64,000 nt of DNA from Dryas octopetala (GCA_963921425.1 OY992839.1:10395409-10459408); one strand, 5' to 3'. Shown: positions 24,820-38,500, counted from the stretch's first letter. The notes: generated from the letters alone by a model not told the origin. Translations and numbers: made by a program.

Positions 24820-27140
24820 GAATATGTTTCATATATTATGACTTTATAAACTTTATCATTTCCAAAACCTCCCATTCTAATAATTTAGATCAGCAAAATG
24901 TGCTTCTCATCTCTTCGAAAACCGAAGGGTTAAATGACGGTTTCTTTTTCCTCATTGTACGTCCCTTTGTTATAAATCAATCAGTCTCCTAATCAATTAG
25001 GCAAAAATATGTACAATAGAGTACTGTGTTAAATTCTTAAGACAAAATGACCATAATAAAACTCATAAAAGAACACCATTTTCTGCTGAAAATTTTAGGG
25101 TTAAACCAAAGAAAACAAAAGAACAAACATGATTTAATATAACTCTCAAGAGAAATAGTTTTTATGCACATAAAATTATATTACATGGCATTCATCTTTT
25201 ACTTTCTCCAAATTATATATGGGATTGTTATTTCGAGGTAGATTAATTTCTGTACTCAACTCATGTTAGACACAGTAATCACACAATGAACCAGCCCTAA
25301 CAATATTGGAAGACTAAAGAGACTGAACCTAATTAGTATATTAAGTTTTCACATACATACAACTGAATATCATAGCAATTGCCAAAGATGAATAAAAAAA
25401 GTATTTCAAGCTAGCTAAAAAATACATTATATCATTAAAGCCTCAGAAACTTTCAATGAATTAATATAACCCTTGAGTCTTCAGATTTCAACTCAAACAG
25501 AGAAAGAGAGAGCTATAGAAAGGGGAAATTTCAAAGAAATGAAAACAAATATCTGTTGCTTCAAATCATCCCTTGGATGGATTTTTTATTTTATTTTATA
25601 AATCTTAAACAAATCAAAAAATAAAGGGAAAAAAATGAATAAATTCATATATCAAGGAAAACAATTAATCAAACATCACACCTCATAGATCAACAATGAC
25701 TACTCATCATATTAATGCTTAAAAAACTATTCCGCCAAACAAACAAGTATATAATGATACGTAGTATTCACATTTTGGTCATATCCTCTACATGCCATGA
25801 TGAACACTCATCACGTCAATGCTCGATCACATTTTTCATATTTAAGTTATTCCATTTTTTTTTTCGTATTAAAGTTATTCAGTTGTAGAAACATTATTAA
25901 TGTTGACAATTTTATCCATTTAGTTACTAAAACATTACAATCTTAACATAAATCGTTAAATCCTTCAATTTGAATTTCCATTATTTTTAGGGAGCGTCAT
26001 TGTCACGTGCAAGGCATTCTTAGTCCATTGATTGGGTACAGGGAAAATGGACTGCACGGGAGGAAATTGTGGACTTTGGGGTCCATCAACTCATTGATTA
26101 GTAAAAATTAATTATTTGGATAAAATATCAATCGACTTTGAAACCTAGCTAATTGTTTTTTGTTTTTTGGTAGAATAGACAAAAATTAAAAAACCAAATA
26201 TTTGAATACAAGGATTTGGCTTTAGAATTTCAAATAAATTATTTAATTATGGGTAGTGATTTTCAGGTTTGTATTTTGTACATTTGTACTCTCTCTTAAG
26301 AAGTGCAAACGTATAAAATTAAAGTGTAAAAATCATCACCCTTAATTATAAATGTAAAAAAGATTTTGTTTTTTGTTTTGGGCCACTATATGTAAAAAAA
26401 TTAAAAACACAAGAATCCATGACCCGTGAACCACGACCCATTACCTGTCAAATTACTCTAAAACAAAAGCCTTCTAAAAGTTTCCAAGAAATTTACTATA
26501 ATGCCAAAATTAATGAAGTTATAACGCAAAAAGAACAAATCAAATCAGCAAGACACCTGAATTTCGAAATTAATGATAGGTATACAACTAAACCACTGTC
26601 ATTATATATTCTCTATAAATAGGCAGAAGTACCACAGAATAACCCAATCTCAGAATGTAAGCACTCAAGTTGAGCATTAACAATGTTTGGATATAAGTCA
26701 GTCAAGTATGAGAGGCTCGGGTTTCTCTCTTTGCTCCGAGCGTGTCAACCACATCCCCACCCTTAATATTACTGGGTACACAGCCTTCCAAGTGACTACC
26801 TTACAACAAACTTTTGATAGGATATGTAGAGGCCAATATTTATGAGTGCCAAACTAAGGGTCTGTTTGATATCCTTCTTGAAAACTGTTTTTTTTTTTTT
26901 CATCTATGATATTTACAGACGAAATAAAGAAGAAATTTTTGAAAAGAGTTTTTGATCAGAATACCACACACCCCTTAAATTATGATTTTCAGAAGTAGAC
27001 TATCCTCACTAGAAGCTCAAACAAAAAGTGACTACAAATTTATCAGTAACCATCATTCATTTCCTCTTTGCCTCTCAAATATGGCAAAAGGGAAGGGAAA
27101 CAGGCCCAACTATCTCACATTTCAATTTAATTTACTAATT
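24820..27140. other. intergenic, mostly AT-rich
   Basis: Holds the second copy of the short direct repeat (25009-25082) and a family B MITE (26855-26977). Short open frames have no family features. Confidence 0.4.
26855..26977. repeat. MITE, family B copy 3
   Basis: Starts AAGGGTCTGTTTGATATCCT and ends AATACCACACACCCCTTA, imperfect inverted ends. The internal ATCTATGATATTTACAGACG resembles the copies at 14471 and 15535. Confidence 0.5.
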
Positions 27141-27146
27141 GTTATA

Positions 27147-27281
27147 GCATCAAATTGCCATGAAAAGAATGACCTTTGAGATTCTGTGTGGCTTTTGATG
27201 ACAAAAATAGGTATAACCATCTAACAAAATACTTTTTCTAGCATCAAATTGCCATGAAAAGAATGACCTTTAAGATTCTGT
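27147..27281 (-). repeat. tandem duplication in the FMP32 3' UTR
   Basis: AGCATCAAATTGCCATGAAA with the following AGAATGACCTT and AGATTCTGT occurs at 27147 and again at 27239, a 92-bp period. The units lie just beyond the stop codon and differ by a few bases. Confidence 0.7.
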
Positions 27282-27310
27282 CGCCTTTTCTGACCAATGT
27301 AGCTTAAACC

Positions 27311-28826
27311 CTATAACAAAATACGAAGAACAGCGAGACCAACAGCTGAAATGGAGACAAGAGTTCCTATGCAGTATTTGATCACGTCATATTTCGCAGC
27401 TTCCAACTGGGCTCTTAATGCATGAATTTCCTGTAGACAAGTTCAAAGTAATTTTTATTTTGTTTAAAAAAACAGCACATAAGTCAATGCATGCAACCAA
27501 ATATTTTCCAGTGCAGTAATGGTGCTCACTCGGTCAAGTTTGTTTGTGAGGTTGGTCGTTTCTGCATTCTGATTAGCAAGCTCATCACGTATGCGCCTGC
27601 ACTTAAGCATTAATAGTAATTACAATGGTATCGAGGAACTAATAAAACTGCAGATGACAAGTACAGTAGTGCAGGGAAAAGAAAGTTCAATTACCCTCTT
27701 TCAAGATTTAAATCCAGACGTTGCCCTGCTGTAACCTTGTCAATCTCGTACCTGTTTCATGAAACAAAACTATTGAACTAAGATCACAACTCAAAATATT
27801 TTGAACAAATAAGCTAAGAGTCGATAATTCTCTAGATATTAGAAGCCACACACATTATACTTAATTGAGGTAGAAGACATACCTCAATTCACTGCGCATC
27901 TTCTCTATGTCACCCCGAAGCTTTTCAGTTTCACGTTGCAACAGTGAAAAATGATGCTCCTACGTACAATCAATATGAATCAGAATCAACAAAATGATAA
28001 TTCTTTTGGTCCCATATAAAGAAATATCCAGAATATAATACTACAACCACAATTAGCACACATATACTAAGCCCATCAAACTAGGTTAGTCTACCCTTGG
28101 AAGAAGAAACAGGTCAACTTTCTGATAAAAAGCCAGCAAAATCTGCTGTGAAAACACTTGCCAACCAATCCGTATTTTCTGTTCTACCTAGCAAACTCAA
28201 GTCAACACAGCCTGCCATCCAATTACAATCTACCTACAAAACGACCACCATATGTTTTGTTGTTGTTTCAAGATCAACTATCCAAAAATAGAAATCAGTC
28301 CACTTTTCCCCCTGATAAGGGTTTAGAGTGATGTACTTGTATTTGTGAAAATAGTTTGGTCATTAAGTCAGCAGTGAAGTGAAAAATAAAACAAGTCCAA
28401 GCTGATTATGATTAACAATGCTCAATATGATTTTTTTCTCCTACCCCACACAGATTGCATGAAGAAATAAAGAAAAAAAATGGAAGAAAGCTAATCTAGA
28501 GAGCTATGAACTAAATATAATAGATTTCATCGAACTGTAAACCAAGAGAAGAGAACAAAAAATACTACTCCAAATAGCTATAAACGAACAAAACAACACC
28601 AGCTTTTAAGAAAGAACATGGACAAATCTGTTCAAACCTGTGAACTTTGAACTTCAGATTTAAACTTGGACAGGTTCGATTCTTGAAGCATAACGGACTG
28701 CGAATACCAAAAAAAAGAGAAGAAAATGAATCAAACATAAAAACAAATTTCAATCTCTCAATTCACACAAGACGGATTTGAATTGGTACAGAAAAATTAT
28801 CGAAGCAAATTCTGAAATACACATTA

Positions 28827-28861
<35 letters not shown>

Positions 28862-29351
28862 AAAACATATTAGCAAACAGCTGGAAATATGGTTTAGCTT
28901 TACCTTCTGCATTTCTGCTTTGGAAACGAAAGCATGAGCAACATTCTCCAAGCTATCATTCAGAACTTCAGTAATCGCAGCTGTGATCGCCTCGGCCTGC
29001 TTCGTCGGCACACCTTTCGCTTCTAAACCCCTCACCTAAGCAAATAGTTCACAATTTTTCAAGCGAATTGAAGAACAATTCATGTATTTTCTTCCTCATT
29101 TTTTTACTTGCAAAGAAAAGAAAGTTAAACATCTAGTTTTCTCGGAAACCAAACAGGATTTAGCAAGTTACCAGAGCCAAGGTGTCCACCAGAAACGCGC
29201 GATTTCCATTAGGTTTGACGAGCTGCGAGATACGCCTGCGGAACACTACGCCATTGTTACACATCGAAGGCGGGTAATACACACCTCCTCCTCGTCGGAA
29301 GTGAACAGCGGAATCGGCCACCGATTGAAGCACGCGCTTGCAGAGTGCCAT
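27311..29351 (-). CDS. FMP32/CCDC90 (DUF1640) mitochondrial coiled-coil protein
   Basis: Seven exons: 29172-29351, 28904-29035, 28638-28697, 27883-27959, 27695-27751, 27530-27596, 27311-27430, with GT-AG borders and consistent phases; 230 aa. The N-terminus is Arg-rich and acid-poor (MALCKRVLQSVADS, then RRG and RRR), fitting a mitochondrial presequence. The body has the family start VRGLEAKGVPTKQAEAIT and a long coiled coil (ETEKLRGDIEKMRSELR to RLDLNLERGRIRDEL). A single C-terminal membrane segment (YCIGTLVSISAVGLAVLRIL) ends the protein. Relatives include plant and yeast FMP32 and animal MCUR1/CCDC90B, inner-membrane proteins linked to assembly of respiratory or transport complexes; the plant role is not settled. 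An in-frame upstream extension (to 29564) is rejected because MALCKR begins the targeting signal. Confidence 0.9.
28833..28857. repeat. (AT)n microsatellite
   Basis: Uninterrupted AT repeat in intron 2 of the FMP32-like gene. Confidence 0.85.
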
Positions 29352-29932
29352 GGATTGATTCCTCTTCGAATTTTTTAGAGAAGTTTGTACAAACACGTGG
29401 AGGGCAACGTATTTGAAAACTTGGGTCCAGCGAGACAGAGAGAGCTGAGAGGCGGCAAAAAAGCGGGGACTCGGGGAGCTATTTATGAGTCGCAACTCGC
29501 AACTATTATTTGCAGTTGCTTGCGCGAAACGCACACTGCTAGCGTTGTTATACCCCTTTCGCAAGTCAGTTTGTGTTGCCTGATGGCCAAAAAAAAAAAA
29601 AAAAAAACAGTCTTTGTTACCTGGAAGGTTTGCAAGGGCGTGTGTAGAATGATTAAAGAATTTTCCTTTTCTGTTTGTTTGGATGAGAAAATTAAACTTG
29701 GTATTTGGGCAAGAGAATATTGCTACCTATACTAAATTTCGATCAGTGAATGACGAGGCAGTGTTCCATTTATTCAAATTTAAGTTTATTATAACTAAGG
29801 AGTAAAATTTTGATTTCGAAAGAATTGTGATAAAATCTCCCCTCTCCCAAAAATGAAATTTTCGACGAAATTTTACTGAAAATTTTGAAATTTTCCTCCT
29901 TGACTATAACTTTTATTGTGTACAAAATATGT
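29352..29932. other. 5' flank of the FMP32-like gene, otherwise no gene
   Basis: The first 200 bp are relatively GC-rich and probably hold the promoter and 5' UTR of the minus-strand gene. A poly-A run lies near 29590. No other coding segment is seen. Confidence 0.4.
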
Positions 29933-29941
29933 ATCAAATAA

Positions 29942-30108
29942 GAGTAATGCTATTTGGATCAAATTAAGTGATCAAATAAAAGGATTCAAGTGAGGTGTCA
30001 CTTGGAGAGGTGGTTATCATCTCCATGTGATTCCTCATCTCCACATCTCCACATCTCCTCAAGTGACTCCTCATTTAGTCACTTAATTTGGTCCAAATAA
30101 CATTACTC
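29942..30108. mobile_element. 167-bp MITE with 9-bp target duplication
   Basis: The terminal inverted repeats of about 36 bp begin GAGTAATGCTATTTGGATCA on the left; the right end is the complement of GAGTAATGTTATTTGGACCA. The flanks are ATCAAATAA (29933-29941) and ATCAAATGA (30109-30117), matching at 8 of 9 positions. A 9-bp duplication suggests a Mutator-type origin. The interior has two CATCTCCACATCTCC-like units. Confidence 0.75.
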
Positions 30109-30117
30109 ATCAAATGA

Positions 30118-31215
30118 TATTCAAGTATATTATATATATATATATATGTGAGACACAAATTTTTGCACCAAAAATGTGCAATATCTTACAAGTATAAATA
30201 AATGAGTTGGTGGGGTGGGTATATGGATTTAAATGAAGGGTAATGATTAGGATTTGACAGTGTCCATTTTGTAACTTCCAGGATAAAACATCATGCCACG
30301 TTCATCTATCCACACATCAATATAATTCTTCAAATAATATATAATTAATAAACCCTTAAAATAGAAAAATAGCATATATGCCACATAGACCATATTATGT
30401 AAGTCATATAAAATATTATTAAAATATTCAGAATTCTGTACACAGGGTTTGGTACATACAGCAATACTGTTTTGGATGAATTGAATGAAAATATATGTCA
30501 ATAACAGAATTAGTGTGATGAGAACCAATTTTCAATTGACAGAAGTTAGTTTCATAACTCATAAAGAAACAAATTTCGATGCTTCCTATGTTACCCTCTA
30601 ACTCTCTCCAGATCTCCTTCTAATTATATTGATTCTATTCCATTTCATTTCAATGTCCATTTTAGGCATGCACTTCACTTTCAAAATTATCATAATAGAG
30701 ATTTAGGAACATTTTTAAAGATAGTGTATGGTTAATTAGAACAGAATAATAAATCCTATGAAAAAATGATAATTAGTAAATAGTATCTAGTATAAAATGT
30801 TTTTCGATTTGATTTATTTTTTCATAAATTAATTATTAAAGAGATTTGAAATATAGTTAGTGTTATATTAATTTACTAATCAGTTAGTATTTGAGCACTT
30901 CATTTTTTTTTTTATAAAGTTCAGTTTTGGACTCTCACTACTTTTAAGATCCAGGTCTTTTTAAAAAAAAAATATTTGATTTTTTGTGTGAAAAGAAAAT
31001 TAGAAAATTTCCCAATACATAAAACGAAAGTAAGTAATTACTTCCTAAATAAAACAACATTTGTTTGGTGGCATTAAAGCAGTCCAGCCAAGTGGTGACC
31101 ATGCCACATTTGTACATATAAGCAAATTCATGATTCTCAAATCAAACAATTCATGATTACAAATTTCATCTCACCAGGTCCACCAACCCCATTTTCCAAC
31201 AGACACAACCAAACC
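30118..31215. other. upstream region of the F5H gene
   Basis: No gene seen. It is AT-rich, with an (AT)n run at 30130-30145. The last few hundred bases should contain the F5H promoter; CATATAAG near 31115 is a weak TATA candidate about 100 bp before the start codon. Confidence 0.4.
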
Positions 31216-33210
31216 ATGGAGCTCTTTCTCCAAGCTCTGCAATCCCTGCAATCTTCACCCATCTTCCTCTTTCTTCTTCTACTATTCTCCTTCATTCTTT
31301 TGCTTAGGTCATTCCGAAAACTCCCATACCCACCAGGCCCAAAAGGGTTACCGATTATCGGTAACATGCTCATGATGGACCAGCTCACCCACCGTGGGCT
31401 GGCCCAACTCGCCAAACAATATGGCGGGCTTCTCCATCTCCAGATGGGAGTCCTACACGTTATGGCCGTATCAACCCCAAAAATGGCCCGCCAAATCCTC
31501 CAAGTCCAAGACAGCGCCTTTGCGAACCGACCTGCCAACGTCGCAATATCCTACTTGACATACGACCGGGCCGATATGGCCTTCGCCAACTACGGCCCGT
31601 TTTGGCGACGGATGCGCAAGATTTGTGTCATGAACCTGTTCAGCCGAAAACGGGCCGAGTCATGGGCCTCGGTCCGTGAGGAAGTCGACGCCACGGTTCG
31701 AACCGTGTCAAAAAGAACCGGTTCGCCGGTGAACATCGGCGAGCTGGTTTTTGCTCTAACGAAGAACATAACGTACCGGGCGGCGTTCGGGTCGAGCTCC
31801 CACGAAGGGCAAGACGAATTCGTGAAGATTTTGCAAGAATTCTCGAAGCTTTTCGGAGCTTTCAACATGCAAGATTTTCTACCATGGTTGGGTTGGGTTC
31901 ATGCACGAGAATTTAAGAAGAGAATGGCCAAGGCACGTGAGGCACTAGACGTGTTTATTGATAAGATTATCGATGACCACATGGCTAAGAAGAACAGTGA
32001 TAAGGACAACAGAGGTGGCAGTGAGGCCGAGACAGATATGGTAGATGAGTTAATTGCTTTCTTCAGTGATGAAGATGCTCCGAAGGAAAGTGACGACCTC
32101 AGTTCTGCCTTTAAGCTCACCAGAGATAATATCAAAGCTCTTATTATGGTAAGTATATATGAGAATATATACGAGTCTATTACTTGGATTTATTTCTTAT
32201 ATTTTGTGCATGTCTATACCTTAAAGAAGTATTCTCTCATTAAATATTCTGACATGAAATTAAATTAAATTATTAATTAAGTAGATTTTGTATTTGAATG
32301 TGTAGGTTTACTTTTTGACATAGTATGATACTCACTTTTATTAGTTTATATAGGTCGAATACATTTATTGTGAAAAAGAAATCACATATGATAGTTACAA
32401 AGAAAGATTTCTTAGAAATTACCCATTTGATGTTATTAACGGATTAATCTCAAAATTTGTCACTTATGAAAATATTTCTAATAATTATGTTATTTTTTAT
32501 TTGTAAGGGATCTATGACTATTTATATTAATATAATGCTATGTAATTTCACTAATTATGAAATCCACTGTATTGAATATATATATGTAGGATGTGATGTT
32601 TGGCGGAACTGAAACGGTTGCTTCCGTGATCGAATGGACAATGGCAGAGCTGATGAAGAGCCCAGAAGATCTCAAACGGGTCCAGCAAGAGCTCGTAGAC
32701 GTTGTCGGGTTGAACCGACGGGTCCAAGAATCCGACTTGGAAAACCTAACCTACCTCAAATGTGCAGTGAAAGAGTCCCTCCGTCTCCACCCACCAATCC
32801 CCCTCCTTCTCCACGAGACTGTCGAGGACAGTGTCGTGGCAGGGTACTCGTTCCCAGCCAGGTCACGAGTTTGGATCAATGCATGGGCCATTGCTCGTGA
32901 CCCGACTGCATGGGACGAGCCCGAAACGTTCAAACCCTCGCGGTTTCTGAATGAGGAGTCCCCGGATTTTAAAGGGAGCAACTTCGAGTTCATTCCGTTT
33001 GGGTCGGGGCGGAGGTCGTGCCCGGGAATGCAGCTGGGGCTGTATGCGTTGGAGATGGCGGTGGCTCATCTTCTGCATTGCTTTGCATGGGAGTTGCCTG
33101 ATGGTATGAAGGCTAGTGAGCTTGACATGAACGATGTGTTCGGACTGACTGCACCCAAAGCAGTTCAGCTTGTTGCTGTGCCGAGTTACAGGTTGAATTG
33201 CCCGCTTTGA
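31216..33210 (+). CDS. F5H: ferulate 5-hydroxylase-type cytochrome P450 (CYP84A)
   Basis: Two exons, 31216-32148 and 32590-33210, with one phase-0 intron, encode 517 aa. CYP84A enzymes hydroxylate coniferaldehyde and coniferyl alcohol at C5, committing lignin precursors to the syringyl branch; they are ER-anchored and need a P450 reductase. Visible motifs are an N-terminal membrane anchor (IFLFLLLLFSFILLL), the proline hinge LPYPPGPKGLP, the I-helix DVMFGGTETVAS opening exon 2, Glu373 and Arg376 of KESLR, FKPSRF, and the heme loop FGSGRRSCPG with ligand Cys455. The intron sits just before the I-helix motif. An in-frame ATG 21 codons upstream (31153) exists, but MELFLQAL directly precedes the anchor and is preferred. 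All key residues are intact. Confidence 0.93.
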
Positions 33211-33399
33211 ATTCTTTCAAGTTTGAAGTGAAGAGGGAGATGAAATTAATAAGTTAAGAGCTATATGCTGCTGTGTTGATTCTGGAGGCAAAGAGTGATG
33301 AGCTAGTCTTCTATTAATTCCTCTATCTATGAGGTTTAATTAATAAGGATTTAATTATTGTGTTCTTTGTTTGGGTCTTTTATATGTGATAATGCATAT

Positions 33400-33403
<4 letters not shown>

Positions 33404-33440
<37 letters not shown>
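33404..33440. repeat. (AT)n microsatellite after F5H
   Basis: A TA-repeat run about 200 bp beyond the F5H stop codon, preceded by TACATACATA units. Confidence 0.85.
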
Positions 33441-33441
<1 letters not shown>

Positions 33442-35525
33442 AACTCACATAGGTAAAAGTAAAACAGTAGGTGGGTTGAGCTAGCCATCTAGGATTGAAA
33501 GCATTTCAAAGAGTTGCCATCATGCCATGGCAGCACTCACTTATCACCATGAAATTTAATATGATTGTCAAATATGATATCAAAGTTTAATTTCTTGCTG
33601 GAGCTCTTGAGATCGATCTAAACTTTCAAACCTCTATCCCTCACTTATCTATCAATTTGAAAGATGTAATTAAAGTATATAGGCCTAAATTAATTGACCT
33701 GGCCGTCCTACACTTCAATGCAATTCATGTATGTCACAGTATCAGGATCAATGTGCATTGTTAATGGCCCACACTGAAAAACTATGTTAATTGGCCATTT
33801 ACAAAGATGCTAGCTAAGATGCTAAGTTAAGATGCTGGCTAGCTAGCTCCTCACATCTATTAGTGATGTGATACATTGTGTGGTACAGAATTATAGTCCA
33901 AAAAGTTTTCATGTATGTTTCTCTAAGTCTATATTTGATCGAGGAAGGGAACCAATTAGTTATTTGTTTTCTGGTATTTTTCTTCGCAATGTCTGAGAAA
34001 TTTTAAGTTCAACTTTCCCTTTTCCCACATTAAAAAAAAGATGGGTTGACTTGATAATTTAAGGTCCAATTAATTTGATATTGTGATGATACAATTAAAA
34101 GCTCTAGTTAGCAGTGTTGCTATTCCTTTGGAGTTTGGAGATAGCTGGAGGTGCCTCTTAGACTTTTTCCCCCTCCCATACTGAAATTAGAATAACAACT
34201 TCTAATGTCATCACAACAGATAGTCACAACTGATAAGTACTAAATACCTAATACTACAGATGGAAAACCCCCCAATATTTGCTTTGCTACACAACTCTTT
34301 GTTAGCATGCAATACACTTGTTGGGGGTGATGATCTGATGGACATATGGAAAGCTATAAAATTTTATCTGACGTCTATGTATAATTTTTCCTTTTGTTGG
34401 CAGACGTCTGTATATATATATATATACAATTAGAGTGAGATAATATTATCAAGTAAATATAAATTATTTAATTAAATTGAAGTGGTTGAGATATGGGGTT
34501 TGTGAGATTGCCATGTTGCGTTTGCAATGGCGCAATGCAAACGCTGTTGTCGGTAGAAGGAGAAAGGATAAGAACAACAATGAAAATGATGGATACAGCA
34601 TACAGCTGAACAGCTGCAAAGCTAGCAATTGAGTGCACCGAATAGCCATAATTCCTTCCACAGAGGAATACCAATAAAGCTAGAATTAACAAATTTATTT
34701 ACCAAATAATGTGTTAATAACTTAAAACTATCAGTATATTTATTAAAAATAAATAACTCAAAATGAGTTCAGCTCATATCTGACTGAGTGAAATACCATC
34801 ACATTAGTTCAAAATGAGTTCAGCTCATATCTGACTGGGTGAAATACCATCACATTAGTTTTCGAAGAAAAAGAACAATGCAAATCAACAAGACACCTGA
34901 ATATTTTATGCTGAAATCATTGATGAAGATGAATATAGCTAACCATATATACATGTACTATTACTCATCAAAATTTGATCAAGGCAACAAGCTCAGAAAT
35001 TTAGATGATATTTTTACCAAAACTGGATGCTGAGAATACTTTCTTTTCTTTCTCCTACCCAAAAAGAAAAAAAAAAAAAAAAAAAAAAAAAACAGAAATT
35101 GAATTTTGGCAAAAATTCTATTTTCAATCCTTGGATGGGATGGTGTATCACATGTTCTTAGAACATTACATGGGTTGAAAAAGGTAAGTCCAGATGTCCT
35201 GCCACACACCATCCTAATAAAACATATATGTATTTATTTGGGAATATTTTACATGAAAGATTTTGTTAGTAAGAGTTCAGTGTGCGTGCATAATCTACAT
35301 AAATAAAATGTTTGGGAACTGCCACCAATTAACCATGCTAGTCTGGTATTCGTCATTACAAAATTGAAACATGGTGTAGCCATGCATCATGGCTAGTTTA
35401 TGTCAACCACTATAATCACCGGATTATAAATGACAAATTTCAGTTTAATTTCACAACTGGGGCAGTGCCAACTCAGGTACTGGCGTTCTGTTTTATACTA
35501 TAAATTACTGCTGCAATAACAAATT
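33441..35525. other. intergenic, no gene seen
   Basis: AT-rich. It contains an (AT)n run near 34413, a 51-bp tandem repeat at 34759-34860 and an A-run of about 30 bases near 35066-35092. No coding support. Confidence 0.4.
34759..34860. repeat. 51-bp tandem duplication
   Basis: Two adjacent 51-bp units (34759-34809, 34810-34860) each start CAAAATGAGTTCAGCTCATA and run to CACATTAGTT, with one visible difference (GACTGAG versus GACTGGG). Confidence 0.85.
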
Positions 35526-38500
35526 TTACTTGGGCCTTCTACGGTAGGGGTATAGAATGTCATCCACACTCTGTTTTATGTAGTTGCCCACTCTATTCAC
35601 ATTCCTAGCAACACCTGATGCTACTAGGATTGCATTCCTCTTAAACCTGCATATATATAAATACTTGAGATTTTATGTTCAACCAAATGAGGATAACTGG
35701 ATAAGCAGAACTGGAAAATTCAAACCAAAAATAATGTAAAAGAAAAGTATTGATAACTCATTTTCTTTGTTAACTCAAATTTCTGTCTTACTTGTGGAGG
35801 TATTCATCTCCTGGCGAATGTGCTGGTTTGTAGGTTCGAGGTTGAGGAATAGGCCGAGCATTTTCTGGAGAGGAAAACACACCAAGAATTATGAACTTCA
35901 GACTTCGAAAACAATAAAATAGATAGAATTTCATGCGATAAGAAAACTAAATGACTTTTCAACAATTAGTATTCACATATTGATAAAAGTTTGTTGGTTC
36001 ACCACTATTCTTATAAGATTAAGTTGTTTGAAGGTGAATCAGCAACTATTTTATGTTCTTAACACATAATTTGGGATACATTCAGAAAAGATCAAACTTA
36101 TAAGTATCAAAGCAGGCACATGTTCTTCAAACAGTTTTATTGCTTTTACATGTTCCAGCATGGCTTTACTTTCAAATAGAACACATGCATCATTCATAGT
36201 AGGGCATTTGGTATAAGTGCAACAACAACAGCGCCTTATCCCAACTAGTTGGGGTCAGCTACATGAATCATGTTCCTCCATGTTGTCCTATGTTGGGGCA
36301 CATTTTCAATTAAGTCACATGCTATATATCTTTCCGTATTATATCAAGTCATCGTTTTTCTTTTGTCTTCTTTCCCTATTAGCAATTTAGCACTACTCTC
36401 TATGTTGATTAAGTAACTCTTTCTAATTGGTGCATCTATTTTCTTTTTATAGGATAATTGGTCACTCTTTCCAAAGACTCCAAAACACCATAATCAGTTC
36501 CCTCTCATTTTATTTTTATATCTAATTAGTGCTACTTTTTTTTCTTTTAGGCCAATCAATGAGTAATTGAGTACTACCTTAACCTTCTCATGTATGTGGT
36601 CATTTTCAATCCTATCCTTCCTTTCTTCCCACACATCCATCTCAGCATCCCCATTTCTATCACACTCATTATATGAACATATATATATTTTTTTTCTAAC
36701 TGCCCTACATTTTTCGGTCTCATACAGCATGGCTGACCTAATAGCTATTAATGAGATTTACCAGGCATTTGGGAGCCAAATGAAAATGGGGCCGTTGAAC
36801 ACGAATGCCATGGGGATCATTTATTTGATTTCATAAACTATATATCAAAATAAAGAAAAAAGTGGAAGAACTCAGTCTGATGGTATGAAGGTAAACATGC
36901 CCTTAAAGAATGCAGGATAATCACATTGCAGATGGAAATGACCCACAATGATACAATTTCATGAATTTCATCTAACTTCAGCTAGTTTTGGTAATTAAAG
37001 AAGTATATGTGCATTCCTTTAGAAAAAGTAAAGCTACACAAAATTTCACTAATGTAATTGCAATAAACTTTAGGCATGCGATTTATTTTCATGATAGGGC
37101 TATGACATATACTCTTTAATCACATTGCAGATGAAATTTCCCAGACTACTACAATTTCAAGAATTTAACTCAACTTCAGCTATTTATAGTCAAAAGAAAG
37201 AAGAAATGAGAAGTGTATGTACACAAATAAAATCATTAATTTAATTAAAATGAATTTTTGGCATGTACTACATTTGCAGCACAGGGGTTGAAGAACATGC
37301 GAAAAATTTAGTTTCAGAGACTAAGAACCCCTTAGGGGAAGATGGATTCTTTCAAATATTGATTAAAATCAGGAATTTATTCACATTCCCGCTGCTCCCT
37401 TTTCAAGGAAAAAAAGAAAAGAAAACTTCATATACCTTCACTTTTATGAGCAGGAGCAGGAGCAGGAGCAGGAGCATGGCCTGCTGGTCGTTTGTTATAC
37501 AATACCTGACACAAACTTGTTATGTCACATTATCAATTGAGTTAATGAGAAGACCATAAGCATACAAATATGAGAATGATGAATTATGAATTATGAATGT
37601 CGCTAGACTTTTAAAATTCCACTTCCTAAGCATTGAACCTTAAGACAAGGTTAGACTTTCTGCTCCTAAACTGGAGCTGTTCCTAGCCATTTATTATTTG
37701 AAGGATGGGCATGGCAAGACTCAAACTCTTGCCATTGTGTGTGGGGAAAGAGCTCTACCACTGGTGAGTGGGAGAGCTGTTACTAGCACTAGCACACTAG
37801 CCAAATTAAATTCTTATCCATAAGATAAAAGAGTTTTATAATAAAGATGCACACATAAGGACAGTAAACCTGTTTTTCACTTAGATAGGAAAGTGATATA
37901 GAGCATTTAGTACCTCAAAACCAACACAAAATGGCAGTTCCGCTTGTTTATTTTGTGGATCACCAGAAGAATCTTTCCTGTCTAGGAACACCGAGTAACC
38001 TACGCAACCATACTTAAAATCACAAAGATTGCGGCCTGCTTTAGATGCTTTCAACTCTGTTTCTCCCACAATGTAGCTGGGTACTGACCATAAACACGTA
38101 AATAAACGAATAAATTCTCAGTTGATATATAAATGTATTGGGAGAAAACTACAAAAAAAAAAAATTAAATATTAACTAATAACATGGACCTTACAAACTG
38201 TAGAAATATAGCAGCCAACCCAAAACCAATTGGCATTGGCAATGGGTGGAGTGACCAGGATATGCAAGGCTTAAAATTCCCAATGTGGGATATATCATAT
38301 ACTCTCAATAATATTCCACAAAGATAGAGCCTTTCTTATTACTATGATCAAATATAAGCAACAGATTCAGCCTACGAATGTTCAGCTCTAGAATATCAAA
38401 GCACCAAGCACCAGAGGCCACACGAATCAAGGAAAGTTTCAAGCTTTCAAATTTAGACCCATTCAAAATGTAGACACTATTGCACTATGCTGGCTTATGG

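Noticed and set aside
29352..29564. N-terminal extension of the FMP32-like protein in frame from 29564.
   Set aside because: It begins well upstream of MALCKR, has no targeting character, and would make the protein longer than its relatives.
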